A stretch of 64,000 bases of DNA from assembly GCF_005845365.1 (NCBI RefSeq), contig NZ_CP040509.1:620001-684000 (forward strand), in the 5' to 3' direction. The notes under the pieces are model-generated. The model was not told where the DNA came from. It saw only the letters and a list, made by a program, of their open reading frames with translations, and searched no databases. This stretch comes from Rhodoluna limnophila. GTDB taxonomy: Bacteria; Actinomycetota; Actinomycetes; Actinomycetales; Microbacteriaceae. Below, piece after piece: positions 1 through 9,100 of the stretch (its first letter is position 1; every line of letters begins with the position of its first letter). The translations under genes and the position numbers were made by a program.

Positions 1-1941
1 TTCTGAGGAAAGACGACCGGTCGAGGTGCCGGTCTGAACATAATTTGTGTGAATGCGGCCGTCTGCCCCGATTGCCTTCAGCATGGTTTCTACAATTTGA
101 CGGATCTTGGTGACTTCGCGGTGTTCAAGCAATCGCTCGAGAAACGGGTGTTGGGTCTGTTCAAACAATTCGTTTAGTGCGGCTGCGTTTGTCGAGAATC
201 CAGTTTTGACCTGCTTGGTGCCGGTCATTCCCAGTTCATCAAACAAGATTGTCTGCAACTGCTTGGGCGAGGCAAGGTTAACCTCCCGCCCGATAATGGC
301 GTAGGCCTGCTTTGCAATCTCGGCCACCTCTGCGGAAAGTCTTTCAAACAGAGCCTGCAGTTTGGCCTGATCTACCGCAACACCCAGGTGTTCCATTTGG
401 GCCAGCGACCGAACCGTAGGTAGCTCAACCTTGGCATATACCCTGAGCTGATTCTGCTCCTCGAGCAGTTTGAACAGTTTTGGGCTCAGCAGGCTAGTCA
501 AAAATGCATCGAGGGATACATCGGTGGCTTCGTCGGCGATCAACTGATTTGGGTCTGAGCGCTTAACCACCATTCCCAGATGCTCAAGAGCCAGTTCGTC
601 AAGACTGAAATTCTTACCTACCGGGTTCAGCAGATATGCCATCAGGAGCGGGTCGTAGTCCACGCTGCTCGCAGTCAGGCCAAGATCCAGCAGGCGTTTA
701 TTGACATCCTTAGCGCCGTGCAGCGCCTTGGCCACGGTTGGGTCGGCAAGCCAACCGCCGAGCACGTTCTGCAACTCTTCAGAGCTGGTTGGGGCCCATA
801 GTTTTCTGAGCGCCTCGGTTGCAAAACCAATATTGCTCACGGCATCGTTGGCAAATTCAAAGGCCACCCCGATAGTGCCGTGCTGCTCTTTTAGCCAAGC
901 AGTCAGCTCATCAGAGCCAACCACTGAAACCTCCGGCACTGATACCTCATCGAAAACAGCTGTTGGGGTAGCAAAAGCCTCGTTGAAGGCGCTTACTGCA
1001 GACGATGTTCCGGTTGCCTCGGATTTCGAGCCGTTGCTGGTCTGTGAACCATTGGCTCCACGGAGTTTGAGAACTCGCTCAGTGAGTGACTTGAACTGCA
1101 GTTTGGCAAATACTGCGCGAACCTGTTCCTCGTCTACTGCTCCAAGGCTCAGGTCATCCTGGGTGAAGTCAAAGTCAAGGTCGCGGACCAGATGGTTCAA
1201 GCGGCGATTGCGGACCGCAAGTTCACGGTGTTCTCGGAGGCTCTCGCCAACCTTTCCAGTAATTTGCTCAGCAGCGGCCAGGACACCCTTGAGGTCTCCG
1301 TGTTGCTGCAGCCACTTGGCCGCGGTCTTTGGGCCTACGCCCGGAATGCCCGGCAGGTTATCGGAGGTCTCGCCAACGAGTGCTGCTAGATCTGGGTATT
1401 GCTTGGCATGAATTCCGTACTTCTCCAGAACCGCAGCGTCGTCCATTCTGGCCAGATTCAGCACACCCTTTACCGGATACAAAATTGTGGTGCGTTCGCT
1501 GATTAGTTGGAAAGTGTCGCGGTCACCAGAAACCACGTAAACATCGAAGCCCTTATCGGCACTTTGATCGGCGAGACTAGCGATGATGTCGTCAGCCTCG
1601 AAATTCGGACGAGTAATGGTCCGGATGTTCATCGCGGCCAGCGCTTCTTGAAGCAGCTCGGTTTGCCCGACAAACTCCGGCGGGGTTTCTCCGCGGGTGC
1701 CCTTGTACTCGGGATACTCCTCGGTGCGGAATGAGCTTCGGGAAAGGTCGAACGCAACAGCCAAGTGGGTAGGTTTCTCTGCCTGCAGAATGTTTAGCAG
1801 CATCGAAATAAAGCCGTGAACAGCGTTGGTGTGCTGCCCATCCGAAGTCTTGAAGCTATCTGGGCTTAGTGCGTAAAAAGCACGAAATGCCAGTGAATGC
1901 CCGTCGATTAGCAGGAGGGTAGGCTTTGGATTAGCGTTCAT
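1..1941 (-). CDS. polA: DNA polymerase I, N-terminal part (cut by window edge)
   Basis: First 647 codons of DNA polymerase I, which fills gaps and removes RNA primers during repair and replication; the C-terminus lies beyond the left edge. Residues about 8-300 are the 5'-3' exonuclease domain (LLLIDGHS near the start, EADD metal-binding acids, and the LPGIPGVGPKTA helix-hairpin-helix segment). The next about 170 residues occupy the 3'-5' exonuclease position, but the ExoI Asp-x-Glu reads AFEF, so proofreading is probably lost, as is common in actinobacterial PolA. The polymerase domain follows and the window ends inside its TGRLSS motif. The ATG sits 7 nt after a -10-like hexamer, so the mRNA may be leaderless. 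Confidence 0.97.
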   Translation of the reverse strand, partial: MNANPKPTLLLIDGHSLAFRAFYALSPDSFKTSDGQHTNAVHGFISMLLNILQAEKPTHLAVAFDLSRSSFRTEEYPEYKGTRGETPPEFVGQTELLQEALAAMNIRTITRPNFEADDIIASLADQSADKGFDVYVVSGDRDTFQLISERTTILYPVKGVLNLARMDDAAVLEKYGIHAKQYPDLAALVGETSDNLPGIPGVGPKTAAKWLQQHGDLKGVLAAAEQITGKVGESLREHRELAVRNRRLNHLVRDLDFDFTQDDLSLGAVDEEQVRAVFAKLQFKSLTERVLKLRGANGSQTSNGSKSEATGTSSAVSAFNEAFATPTAVFDEVSVPEVSVVGSDELTAWLKEQHGTIGVAFEFANDAVSNIGFATEALRKLWAPTSSEELQNVLGGWLADPTVAKALHGAKDVNKRLLDLGLTASSVDYDPLLMAYLLNPVGKNFSLDELALEHLGMVVKRSDPNQLIADEATDVSLDAFLTSLLSPKLFKLLEEQNQLRVYAKVELPTVRSLAQMEHLGVAVDQAKLQALFERLSAEVAEIAKQAYAIIGREVNLASPKQLQTILFDELGMTGTKQVKTGFSTNAAALNELFEQTQHPFLERLLEHREVTKIRQIVETMLKAIGADGRIHTNYVQTGTSTGRLSSE

Positions 1942-1948
1942 AGAGGCA

Positions 1949-1976
1949 AGCCTACTTTGCCTAAACCTTCAGCCAA
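1949..1976 (-). promoter_or_regulatory. Candidate polA promoter
   Basis: TTGGCT, a 16-nt spacer and TAGGCT lie upstream of polA on the minus strand; the -10 ends 7 nt before the ATG, placing transcription start at or next to the start codon. The same two hexamers recur upstream of rpsD with a 17-nt spacer. The -35 overlaps the Shine-Dalgarno of the divergent thioesterase gene. Read by eye only. Confidence 0.4.
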
Positions 1977-1986
1977 GGAGCAATCG

Positions 1987-2415
1987 GTGTCTTCGGAATC
2001 AGAAAAGTACAGCCAGGCCGCACAGGAGTTACTACAGTTGCGTGGTCTGGGCGCGCTAGCCGAAAAAATGGGAATTGAACTACTGGAACTTTCCGCCGAG
2101 CGGGCAGTTGCAACTATGCCGGTTGAAGGCAACACACAGCCTCTAGGCGTGCTCCACGGAGGCGCTCACGTAGTGCTGGGTGAGAGCTTAGGGAGCTTTG
2201 CTGCAAACGTTTGGGCGCACCCAGACAAAGTTGCCATGGGTATTGAGGTAAACGCCAGTCACAGTCGGCCGGCAACCACTGGCAAAGTTATCGCTGTTTG
2301 CACCGCACTAAGTCTTGGCAAAACCCTTGCCACACATGAGATTGTTATTTCAGATGAGCAGGGCCGAAGGCTCTCAACCGTGCGAATTACTAATTTCTTG
2401 AAAGAGAAAAACTAG
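1987..2415 (+). CDS. PaaI/YdiI-type hotdog-fold thioesterase
   Basis: 142-residue single-domain hotdog thioesterase, expected to hydrolyse an acyl-CoA in the cytoplasm. The family signature LHGGAHVVLGESLGS is at about residues 56-70: the HGG turn (57-59) and Glu66 match the catalytic Glu of E. coli YdiI/MenI, which acts on 1,4-dihydroxy-2-naphthoyl-CoA in menaquinone synthesis. The substrate here is not shown by sequence. The GTG at 1987 is chosen because AAGGAG (1975-1980) lies 6 nt upstream; an in-frame TTG at 1957 has no such site. It is divergent from polA, and its stop overlaps the pdtaR stop by a few bases in convergent orientation. Confidence 0.88.
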   Translation: MSSESEKYSQAAQELLQLRGLGALAEKMGIELLELSAERAVATMPVEGNTQPLGVLHGGAHVVLGESLGSFAANVWAHPDKVAMGIEVNASHSRPATTGKVIAVCTALSLGKTLATHEIVISDEQGRRLSTVRITNFLKEKN

Positions 2416-3011
2416 GCTCCAGTTTTAGGTGTGCCCAGCTGCTCGATAACAGTGGTAGCAACTTCCTGCATGGTCAAACGACGGTCCATAGAAGCCTTTT
2501 GAATCCAACGGAATGCATCCGGTTCGGACAAGCCCATCTTCTCGTTCAGAAGACCCTTGGCTCGGTCAACCAATTTGCGAGTTTCAAAACGTTCATTGAG
2601 GTCTGAAATCTCACACTCGAGTGCGGTGATTTGAGCGTGGCGACTTAGAGCAATTTCGATTGCTGGCAACAGGTCATTAGGTGTGAACGGTTTCACCACG
2701 TAAGCCATTGCACCAGCTTCGCTGGCCCGATCAACTAATTCTTTTTGACTGAACGCAGTGAGCAGAACAATTGGAACTTTGGCATCAGCAAGCTGCTCAG
2801 CCGCAGTAATGCCATCCATGTTCGGCATCTTGATGTCCATAACCAGAAGATCAGGCTTGTGTTCGCGAACCAGGGCCACGGCCTGCTCGCCATCGCCTGC
2901 TTCGGCTAGTACGTCGAATCCGTGTTCTTTCAGGGTTTCAACGATGTCCATACGAATCAGAGATTCGTCTTCGGCAACGATTACTGTGCGCTTCTTTGCT
3001 GCGTCTGTCAT
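2412..3011 (-). CDS. pdtaR: ANTAR-domain response regulator, PdtaR-like
   Basis: 199-residue two-component response regulator. Receiver domain at residues 8-120: acidic pocket E14/D15, phospho-acceptor D59 (LLVMDIKMP), T85 and K107. A short helical linker leads to a C-terminal ANTAR domain (about 130-190, with the AKGLL, A.RW and EVA pattern), an RNA-binding module that causes antitermination at paired hairpins. It matches the M. tuberculosis PdtaR (Rv1626) type, which also lies near polA and pyk. The cognate kinase PdtaS is not in the window. Start is ATG, 7 nt after a TAGGGT -10-like hexamer, so transcription may be leaderless. Identity sure; RNA targets unknown. Confidence 0.93.
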   Translation of the reverse strand: MTDAAKKRTVIVAEDESLIRMDIVETLKEHGFDVLAEAGDGEQAVALVREHKPDLLVMDIKMPNMDGITAAEQLADAKVPIVLLTAFSQKELVDRASEAGAMAYVVKPFTPNDLLPAIEIALSRHAQITALECEISDLNERFETRKLVDRAKGLLNEKMGLSEPDAFRWIQKASMDRRLTMQEVATTVIEQLGTPKTGA

Positions 3012-3018
3012 GGCCTCT

Positions 3019-3048
3019 ACCCTATTTCAAAACGCTCAGTTTCATGAA
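3019..3048 (-). promoter_or_regulatory. Candidate pdtaR promoter
   Basis: TTCATG (3043-3048), an 18-nt spacer and TAGGGT (3019-3024) on the minus strand. The -10 ends 7 nt before the pdtaR ATG. Its -35 shares the palindrome TTCATGAA with the divergent tRNA promoter. Weak -35 match. Confidence 0.35.
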
Positions 3049-3070
3049 CTCGAGTTTCTTCAGGTAGTAT
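3041..3070 (+). promoter_or_regulatory. Candidate tRNA-Leu promoter
   Basis: TTCATG (3041-3046), an 18-nt spacer and TAGTAT (3065-3070), about 15 nt before the mature tRNA 5' end. The -35 overlaps that of pdtaR on the other strand. Confidence 0.4.
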
Positions 3071-3085
3071 TTTCTTTTGTTGCCG

Positions 3086-3166
3086 GCCGAAGTGGCGAAA
3101 TGGCAGACGCGGAGCACTCAAAATGCTTTTCCGAAAGGAGTGCGGGTTCAAGTCCCGCCTTCGGCA
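3086..3166 (+). tRNA. tRNA-Leu (anticodon CAA)
   Basis: 81-nt class II tRNA. Acceptor GCCGAAG (3086-3092) pairs with CTTCGGC (3159-3165), discriminator A3166. The anticodon stem GAGCA/TGCTT holds loop CTCAAAA with anticodon CAA at 3119-3121, reading UUG. The long variable arm (TTCC-GAAA-GGAG) is typical of leucine tRNA, and the T arm is GCGGG-TTCAAGT-CCCGC. No CCA is encoded. A strong terminator follows directly. Confidence 0.96.
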
Positions 3167-3169
3167 CAA

Positions 3170-3211
3170 AAAAAGAAATCCCTCAGGAAATTTCCTGAGG
3201 GATTTCTTTTT
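3170..3211. terminator. Bidirectional intrinsic terminator between tRNA-Leu and pyk
   Basis: A perfect 21-nt inverted repeat centred between 3190 and 3191 has a GC core (CCCTCAGG/CCTGAGGG), flanking GAAAT/ATTTC, and A/T runs at both ends. It ends the tRNA-Leu transcript on the plus strand and pyk on the minus strand. Confidence 0.9.
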
Positions 3212-3213
3212 GA

Positions 3214-3267
3214 CTATTTACTCTGGTAACCCTATTTGCTCTGGTAACCCTATTTGCTCTGGTAACC
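3214..3267. repeat. Three 18-bp tandem repeats copying the last pyk codons plus stop
   Basis: Units 3250-3267, 3232-3249 and 3214-3231. On the minus strand each unit reads Gly-Tyr-Gln-Ser-Lys-stop. The first is the true pyk C-terminus; the next two repeat it in the same frame behind the stop. The outermost copy differs by one silent base (AGT instead of AGC). The unit is a multiple of three and contains the stop, so the protein is unchanged. Confidence 0.95.
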
Positions 3268-4695
3268 AGGTGCGGCGCCATTTACGGCATCGCCCACGCG
3301 GTGAACGCGAAGCGAGTTGGTTGAGCCAGGGATGCCCGGTGGGGTTCCAGCTACAACCACGACTTCTTCGCCGACCTTGGCTAGCTTTTCAGCAATTACG
3401 ATTTCGTCGACCTGATGCATCATTTCATCGGTGTGCTTTACCGGTGCAACAAGGTAGGTGTGTGCACCCCAAACCAATGACATGCGGTTACGAACGGTCT
3501 CACTTGGTGTGAACGCGATGGTAGGAACAGATGAGCGCAAGCGTGATACGCGGCGGAGTGAGTCACCAGACTCGGTAAAAACGCAAACATACTTTGAGCC
3601 CAAAAGCTCGGCGATTTCAACCGCGGCTAGTGATACAGCTCCAGAGTGAGTGTGTGGGCGGGTACCCAGTGCTGGAATGCGGTCTAGACCGTTTGCTTCG
3701 GTTGACTCGATGATGCGAGCCATAGCCTGTACAGTCTCGACTGGCCACTTACCCACTGAGGTCTCGCCAGAAAGCATCACTGCGTCTGCACCGTCAAGAA
3801 TTGCGTTGGCAACGTCAGAGGCCTCGGCGCGGGTTGGGCGCGAGTTGTCAATCATTGTCTCTAGCATCTGGGTAGCAACGATTACCGGCTTTGCCCAGCG
3901 GCGTGCAAGCTCAACAGCACGCTTCTGAACTAGAGGAACGTCTTCGAATGGAAGCTCAACACCAAGGTCACCACGGGCAACCATGATGCCGTCGAATGCA
4001 TCGATGATTTCTTCGAGTGCGTCTACAGCCTGTGGCTTTTCAATCTTCGCGATGACCGGCAAGAACTTGCCTTCCTCGGTCATGATCTCGTGAACGCGAA
4101 CAATGTCGGTTGCATTACGAACGAATGAAAGGGCGATCATGTCGACGCCAAGACGAATTGCCCAGCGAAGGTCCTCTTCATCTTTGTCTGAGAGTGCTGG
4201 AACGTTGACCGCAACACCTGGCAGGTTGATGCCCTTGTTGTTTGATACGTAACCAGGAACGTCTACCACGGTGGTAACTGTGTCTTCGGTAACTTCGATG
4301 GCACGCAAGGTGACTTTACCGTCGTCAATAAGTAGCAAATCTCCAGGCTTTACGTCACCGCACAGGCCCTTGAAGGTTGTGCCACAAATTTCTTTGGTGC
4401 CCTCAACCTCGTTGATGGTGATCTTGAATACGTCACCCTTTTCAAGCATGTGTGGGCCGTCAACAAAGCGGGCCAAACGGATTTTTGGTCCCTGAAGGTC
4501 AACAAAGACACCGACTGGCTTGTCTAGGTCGGCAGCGGCCTTGCGAACGGTGCGGTAAATCTCTTCGTGAACGTCGTAGCTACCGTGGCTTAGGTTCATG
4601 CGGGCAACGTCGACACCCGCTTCGATGATTGCGCGAATTGACTCATAGGTAGAGGTTGCTGGACCGAGGGTGGCAACAATTTTTGCGCGTCTCAT
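3250..4695 (-). CDS. pyk: Pyruvate kinase
   Basis: 481-residue pyruvate kinase, making pyruvate and ATP from phosphoenolpyruvate and ADP at the end of glycolysis. The N-terminal MRRAKIVATLGPATST is canonical; the TIM barrel holds NLSHG, the catalytic signature VIAKIEKPQAV (about 213-223) and MVARGDLGVE; the lid and C-terminal regulatory domains follow. Length is normal for a bacterial type II enzyme. Start ATG with an AAAAGG-like site upstream. It lies 29 nt downstream of gltD. Its 3' end carries the tandem repeat of its last five codons and a strong terminator. Confidence 0.98.
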   Translation of the reverse strand: MRRAKIVATLGPATSTYESIRAIIEAGVDVARMNLSHGSYDVHEEIYRTVRKAAADLDKPVGVFVDLQGPKIRLARFVDGPHMLEKGDVFKITINEVEGTKEICGTTFKGLCGDVKPGDLLLIDDGKVTLRAIEVTEDTVTTVVDVPGYVSNNKGINLPGVAVNVPALSDKDEEDLRWAIRLGVDMIALSFVRNATDIVRVHEIMTEEGKFLPVIAKIEKPQAVDALEEIIDAFDGIMVARGDLGVELPFEDVPLVQKRAVELARRWAKPVIVATQMLETMIDNSRPTRAEASDVANAILDGADAVMLSGETSVGKWPVETVQAMARIIESTEANGLDRIPALGTRPHTHSGAVSLAAVEIAELLGSKYVCVFTESGDSLRRVSRLRSSVPTIAFTPSETVRNRMSLVWGAHTYLVAPVKHTDEMMHQVDEIVIAEKLAKVGEEVVVVAGTPPGIPGSTNSLRVHRVGDAVNGAAPGYQSK

Positions 4696-4724
4696 GGGTA
4701 CCTTTTCTTGTTTTTTGATTGAAC

Positions 4725-6185
4725 TTAGTAAGTGATTGAAAGTGGGCGGTCGGTAGGCTTTACCGGGCTTGGTAGCTCGGTTCGACCGACAAGGTAGGCG
4801 TCGATTGAGGCTGCTGCAGCGCGGCCTTCAGCGATGGCCCAAACGATTAGGCTCTGACCTCGGCCGGCATCTCCAGCAACAAACACATCGTCAGCGTTTG
4901 TAGCCCAGTTTCCAGCGCGCGCAACGTTTCCGCGAGCGTCAAGCTCGATTGAGGACTGCTCCTGAAGGTCGTCGCCTTCAACGCCCGTGAAACCAAGCGC
5001 AAGCAATACTAGGTCGGCAGGAATGATTCTTTCGGTACCTGCCTTCGGAAGACGTTTGCCATCTACGAATTCGGTCTCGGCGACCTTGACACCGGTAACT
5101 TTACCGTTCTCGCCAACGAACTCTACGGTTGAAGCCAAGTAGGTTCGCTCGCCATTCTCTTCGTGGGCCGATGCCATTTCGAACAGAGTTGGCATCATTG
5201 GCCAAGGCTGGTTCGATGGGCGTTCAACCGGAGGCTGCTTGCCAATCGCCAAAGTGGTGACCGAAATTGCTCCCTGGCGGGTTGCAGTGCCTAGGCAGTC
5301 CGCACCGGTGTCTCCACCACCAAGGATTACAACGTTCTTGTGACCGGCCAGAATTTGGTTATCTACAGTGTCACCAGCCACTACCTTATTGGCCTGCACG
5401 AGGTACTCCATGGCAAAGTGCACCCCATCAAGTTCGCGACCTGGGATGTTCAAATCACGTGGCTTTGAAGCTCCGGTGGCAACCAAAACAGCGTCGTAAC
5501 GTGAGCGTAGGTCTTCCCAAGTGATGTCGGTACCGATATTTACGCCGGTGCGGAAACGAGTACCCTCAGCTTCCATCTGTGCAACACGACGATCGATGTG
5601 GTGCTTCTCCATTTTGAAATCAGGGATTCCGTAGCGAAGTAGACCACCGATACGGTCATCGCGCTCATAAACTGCCACGGTGTGGCCAGCGCGGGTCAAC
5701 TGCTGGGCAGCGGCCAGACCAGCTGGACCAGAACCGATGACCGCAACGGTCTTTCCGGTTAGTCGTTCAGGAGCGTGTGGAGCAACCCAGCCCTGCTCGA
5801 AGGCCTGGTCGATGATTGAAACTTCAATCTCTTTGATCGTCACGGCAGGCTGGTTAATACCTAGAACACAGGCACTCTCGCAAGGAGCTGGGCACAGGCG
5901 ACCGGTGAACTCAGGAAAGTTGTTGGTCGCGTGGAGGCGTTCAATGGCGCTCTTGCCATCTTCGCGCCAGGTAAGGTCATTCCACTCTGGAATCAGGTTG
6001 CCGAGCGGGCATCCCTGGTGACAGAACGGCACACCGCAGTCCATACAACGGCTGGCCTGACGTGCAACAACAGCAGAATCGCGCTTTTCATAGACTTCTT
6101 TCCAGTCCATGATGCGCACAGCAACTGGGCGGCGAGTAGCGGTCTCTCGCTCAGTTGTCTTTAGGAATCCGCGTGGATCAGCCAT
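4725..6185 (-). CDS. gltD: Glutamate synthase (NADPH) small subunit
   Basis: 486-residue beta subunit of glutamate synthase; it passes electrons from NADPH through FAD and iron-sulfur clusters to GltB. Cysteines 47, 50, 55, 59 and 98, 102, 106 bind the two [4Fe-4S] clusters. The FAD fold is GSGPAG at about 151-156; the NADPH fold is GGGDTGAD at about 289-296; the second FAD motif [13 protein letters not shown] lies near the C-terminus. The ATG at 6185 has GGAGG upstream and overlaps the gltB stop by 8 nt (ATGGCTGA), so the subunits are translationally coupled. Longer in-frame extensions into gltB are not credible. Confidence 0.97.
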   Translation of the reverse strand: MADPRGFLKTTERETATRRPVAVRIMDWKEVYEKRDSAVVARQASRCMDCGVPFCHQGCPLGNLIPEWNDLTWREDGKSAIERLHATNNFPEFTGRLCPAPCESACVLGINQPAVTIKEIEVSIIDQAFEQGWVAPHAPERLTGKTVAVIGSGPAGLAAAQQLTRAGHTVAVYERDDRIGGLLRYGIPDFKMEKHHIDRRVAQMEAEGTRFRTGVNIGTDITWEDLRSRYDAVLVATGASKPRDLNIPGRELDGVHFAMEYLVQANKVVAGDTVDNQILAGHKNVVILGGGDTGADCLGTATRQGAISVTTLAIGKQPPVERPSNQPWPMMPTLFEMASAHEENGERTYLASTVEFVGENGKVTGVKVAETEFVDGKRLPKAGTERIIPADLVLLALGFTGVEGDDLQEQSSIELDARGNVARAGNWATNADDVFVAGDAGRGQSLIVWAIAEGRAAAASIDAYLVGRTELPSPVKPTDRPLSITY

Positions 6186-9100
6186 TGGTGACCTCCAAGA
6201 TATCTTTCCAAACAGATTCGCTGTCTGGGTCAATGCCATTTGCGGTTGCCTTGGCACGAATTGATAGAACGTTTGCGTAGTCACGAGGCAATACACGAGT
6301 GAAGTGCTCAGACTCGCCGTCGAAGTTGTCAAGGATTCCCTTGGCAACCTGCGAACCGGTTTCAGCTAGGTGCTGCTCAAGAACTGACTTCAGCTTGGCC
6401 TTGTCCTCTGCCGCCAACGGCTCAAGAGTTAGTTCGCCAGCAGCGAGGGCATCGTGGTTGACGTGGTCGCCGCGGAGCTTGTATACGTAGGCAACACCAC
6501 CGGACATTCCGGCACCGAGGTTACGGCCGGTCTTACCCAGGATTACTGCAACACCACCGGTCATGTACTCAAGTGCGTGGTCACCACAGCCTTCAGCCAC
6601 AGCAGTCACGCCAGAGTTACGAACCAAGAAGCGCTCACCGACAATACCGTTCAGGTACATCTGGCCACTGGTTGCTCCATAGCCGATTACGTTGCCGGCG
6701 ATGATGTTCTGGTCGGCAGCAAAAAGGCTCGACTTGCTTGGGTGAACCACGATGGTTCCGCCCGAAAGGCCCTTACCTACGTAGTCGTTTGAGTCACCCT
6801 CAAGGGTTAGCTTGATGCCCTTCGGTACGAAAGCACCGAACGACTGACCGGCTGAACCCTTTAGACGAACGTCGATTGTTCCAGCTGGAAGCCCGTCCGC
6901 TGCGTAGCGTTTGGTTAGCTCATTGCCAAGCATGGTTCCAACAGCCTGATCAACGTTGGTGATGTCCAATTCGATCTTGACGGGCTGAGCGTTTTCAAGA
7001 GCCGCGGCAGATGCTGCGATCAGTTTGTGGTCGAAGTGCTTTTCTAGCTCGTGGTCCTGAACAGTAATGCGACGCAGTGAAGCACCTTCAGGAAGAGATG
7101 GTGTAGCCAGGATTGGAGTTAGGTCCAGTCCGTCAGCCTTCCAGTGATCAATCGCACGGTTGACGTCGATGAGCTCGCTGTGACCGATTGCTTCGTCAAG
7201 CGACTTGAATCCAAGCGCAGCGAGGTACTCACGGACCTCTTGAGCCAAGAACTCAAAGAAGTTGACGACGAACTCAGGCTTACCAGTGAAGCGTGAACGT
7301 AGGGTTGGGTTTTGAGTTGCAACACCAACTGGGCAAGTGTCTAGGTGGCATACGCGCATCAAAATACAGCCTTCAACCACTAGCGGAGCGGTAGCAAAAC
7401 CAAACTCCTCAGCACCTAGCAATGCTGCGATGATCACGTCTCGACCGGTCTTCATCTGGCCATCTACCTGCACAGACACGCGGTCGCGAAGGCCGTTGAC
7501 CAGCAGGGTTTGCTGCGCCTCAGCAAGACCAAGTTCCCAAGGGGTTCCGGCGTGCTTGAGAGAGTTCATCGGGCTGGCGCCGGTACCACCGTCGTGACCC
7601 GAAACCAAAATTACGTCTGCCTTTGCCTTTGCAACACCGGCAGCAACGGTTCCGATACCGACCTGAGATACCAACTTGACGTGTACTCGAGCCTCGCGGT
7701 TGGCGCGCTTCACGTCGAAGATCAACTGCTTTAGGTCTTCAATTGAGTAAATGTCGTGGTGCGGCGGTGGCGAAATTAGACCGACACCCGGTGTTGAGTG
7801 ACGGGTCTTTGCGATCCAAGGGTAAACCTTGTTTGGTGGCAGCTGACCACCCTCACCTGGCTTAGCTCCCTGAGCCATCTTGATCTGAATGTCATCAGCG
7901 TGGGTCAGGTACATGCTGGTCACACCGAAGCGCCCAGAAGCAACCTGCTTAATTGCTGAACGGCGAGTTGGGTCAAGAAGACGCTCCACGTCCTCGCCAC
8001 CCTCACCAGTGTTTGACTTTGCACCCAGCTGGTTCATGGCAATCGCAAGAGTCTCGTGTGCCTCAGGTGAAATCGAGCCGTAAGACATCGCTCCAGTAGA
8101 GAAACGCTTGACGATTGCTGAGACTGGCTCAACCTCGTCGATGTTCACTGATGGGCGAACGCCCTCGCGCAGGGTAAACAAGCCGCGTAGAGTCATAAGC
8201 CCCTCGGCCTGGTCATCTACCGCCTTGGTGTACTCGCGGAAAATGTCGTAACGCTTGTTTCTGGTTGAGTGCTGAAGTTTGAAAACAGTTTCAGGGTTGA
8301 AAAGGTGCGGTGGGCCTTCGCGACGCCACTGGTACTCGCCGCCGGTTTCTAGAGCCACGTGAGGGTTTACAGCCTCGTCGAGTGGGTAGGCGCTCGCGTG
8401 ACGTTTGCTGTTTTCATCAGCAATAACATCGATGTCGATACCGCCAAGCTGGCTTACGGTTCCGGTGAAGTATGCGTCAACGAACTCTTGGCTAAGACCG
8501 ATGGCTTCAAAACACTGGGCGCCAGCGTAGGACGAAACGGTTGAGATGCCCATCTTGGACATGATCTTCAGAACACCCTTGCCGAGTGCCTTGACCAGGT
8601 TGTACTGAGCCTTCTCAATGGTCAAACCAGCAAGCTGACCGTTCTTGACCATAAGTTCAACTGACTCAAGAGCTAGGTAAGGGTTTACCGCCGCAGCGCC
8701 GTAACCAATCAAGGCAGCCACGTGGTGAACTTCACGGACGTCTCCGGCCTCAACGACCAAACCGACCTTAGGTCGCTGACCCTTGCGGATCAGGAAGTGG
8801 TGTACAGCCGAAGTGAGTAGCAATGAAGGAATCGGTGCCATCTCGCGGTTGCTGTCGCGGTCTGACAGCACAAGATAGGTTGCGCCGTCGGTGATTGCCG
8901 CAGAAACCTCTTCGCAGATTTCACGGATTCGCGCAGCGAGTGAACCGGAACCATCGGCAACACGGTAGGTGCCGCGAACGGTGTAAGCCTTGCCTACGCC
9001 AGGTCGTTCATCGATGTGCTGAATCTTAGCCAGCTCGTCGTTGGTCAAAACTGGGAACTCAACAATGATTTGCTGAGCGTGCTTTGGAGTCGCTGATAGC

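Noticed and set aside
701-1411. 236-codon open frame on the plus strand
   Set aside because: Lies wholly antisense to polA, has no family motif, and its composition follows from polA codon positions. Shadow frame.
3123-3512. Open frame starting inside tRNA-Leu
   Set aside because: Crosses the tRNA, the terminator and the antisense of pyk; the GNPICSGN repeats come from the 18-bp tandem repeat.
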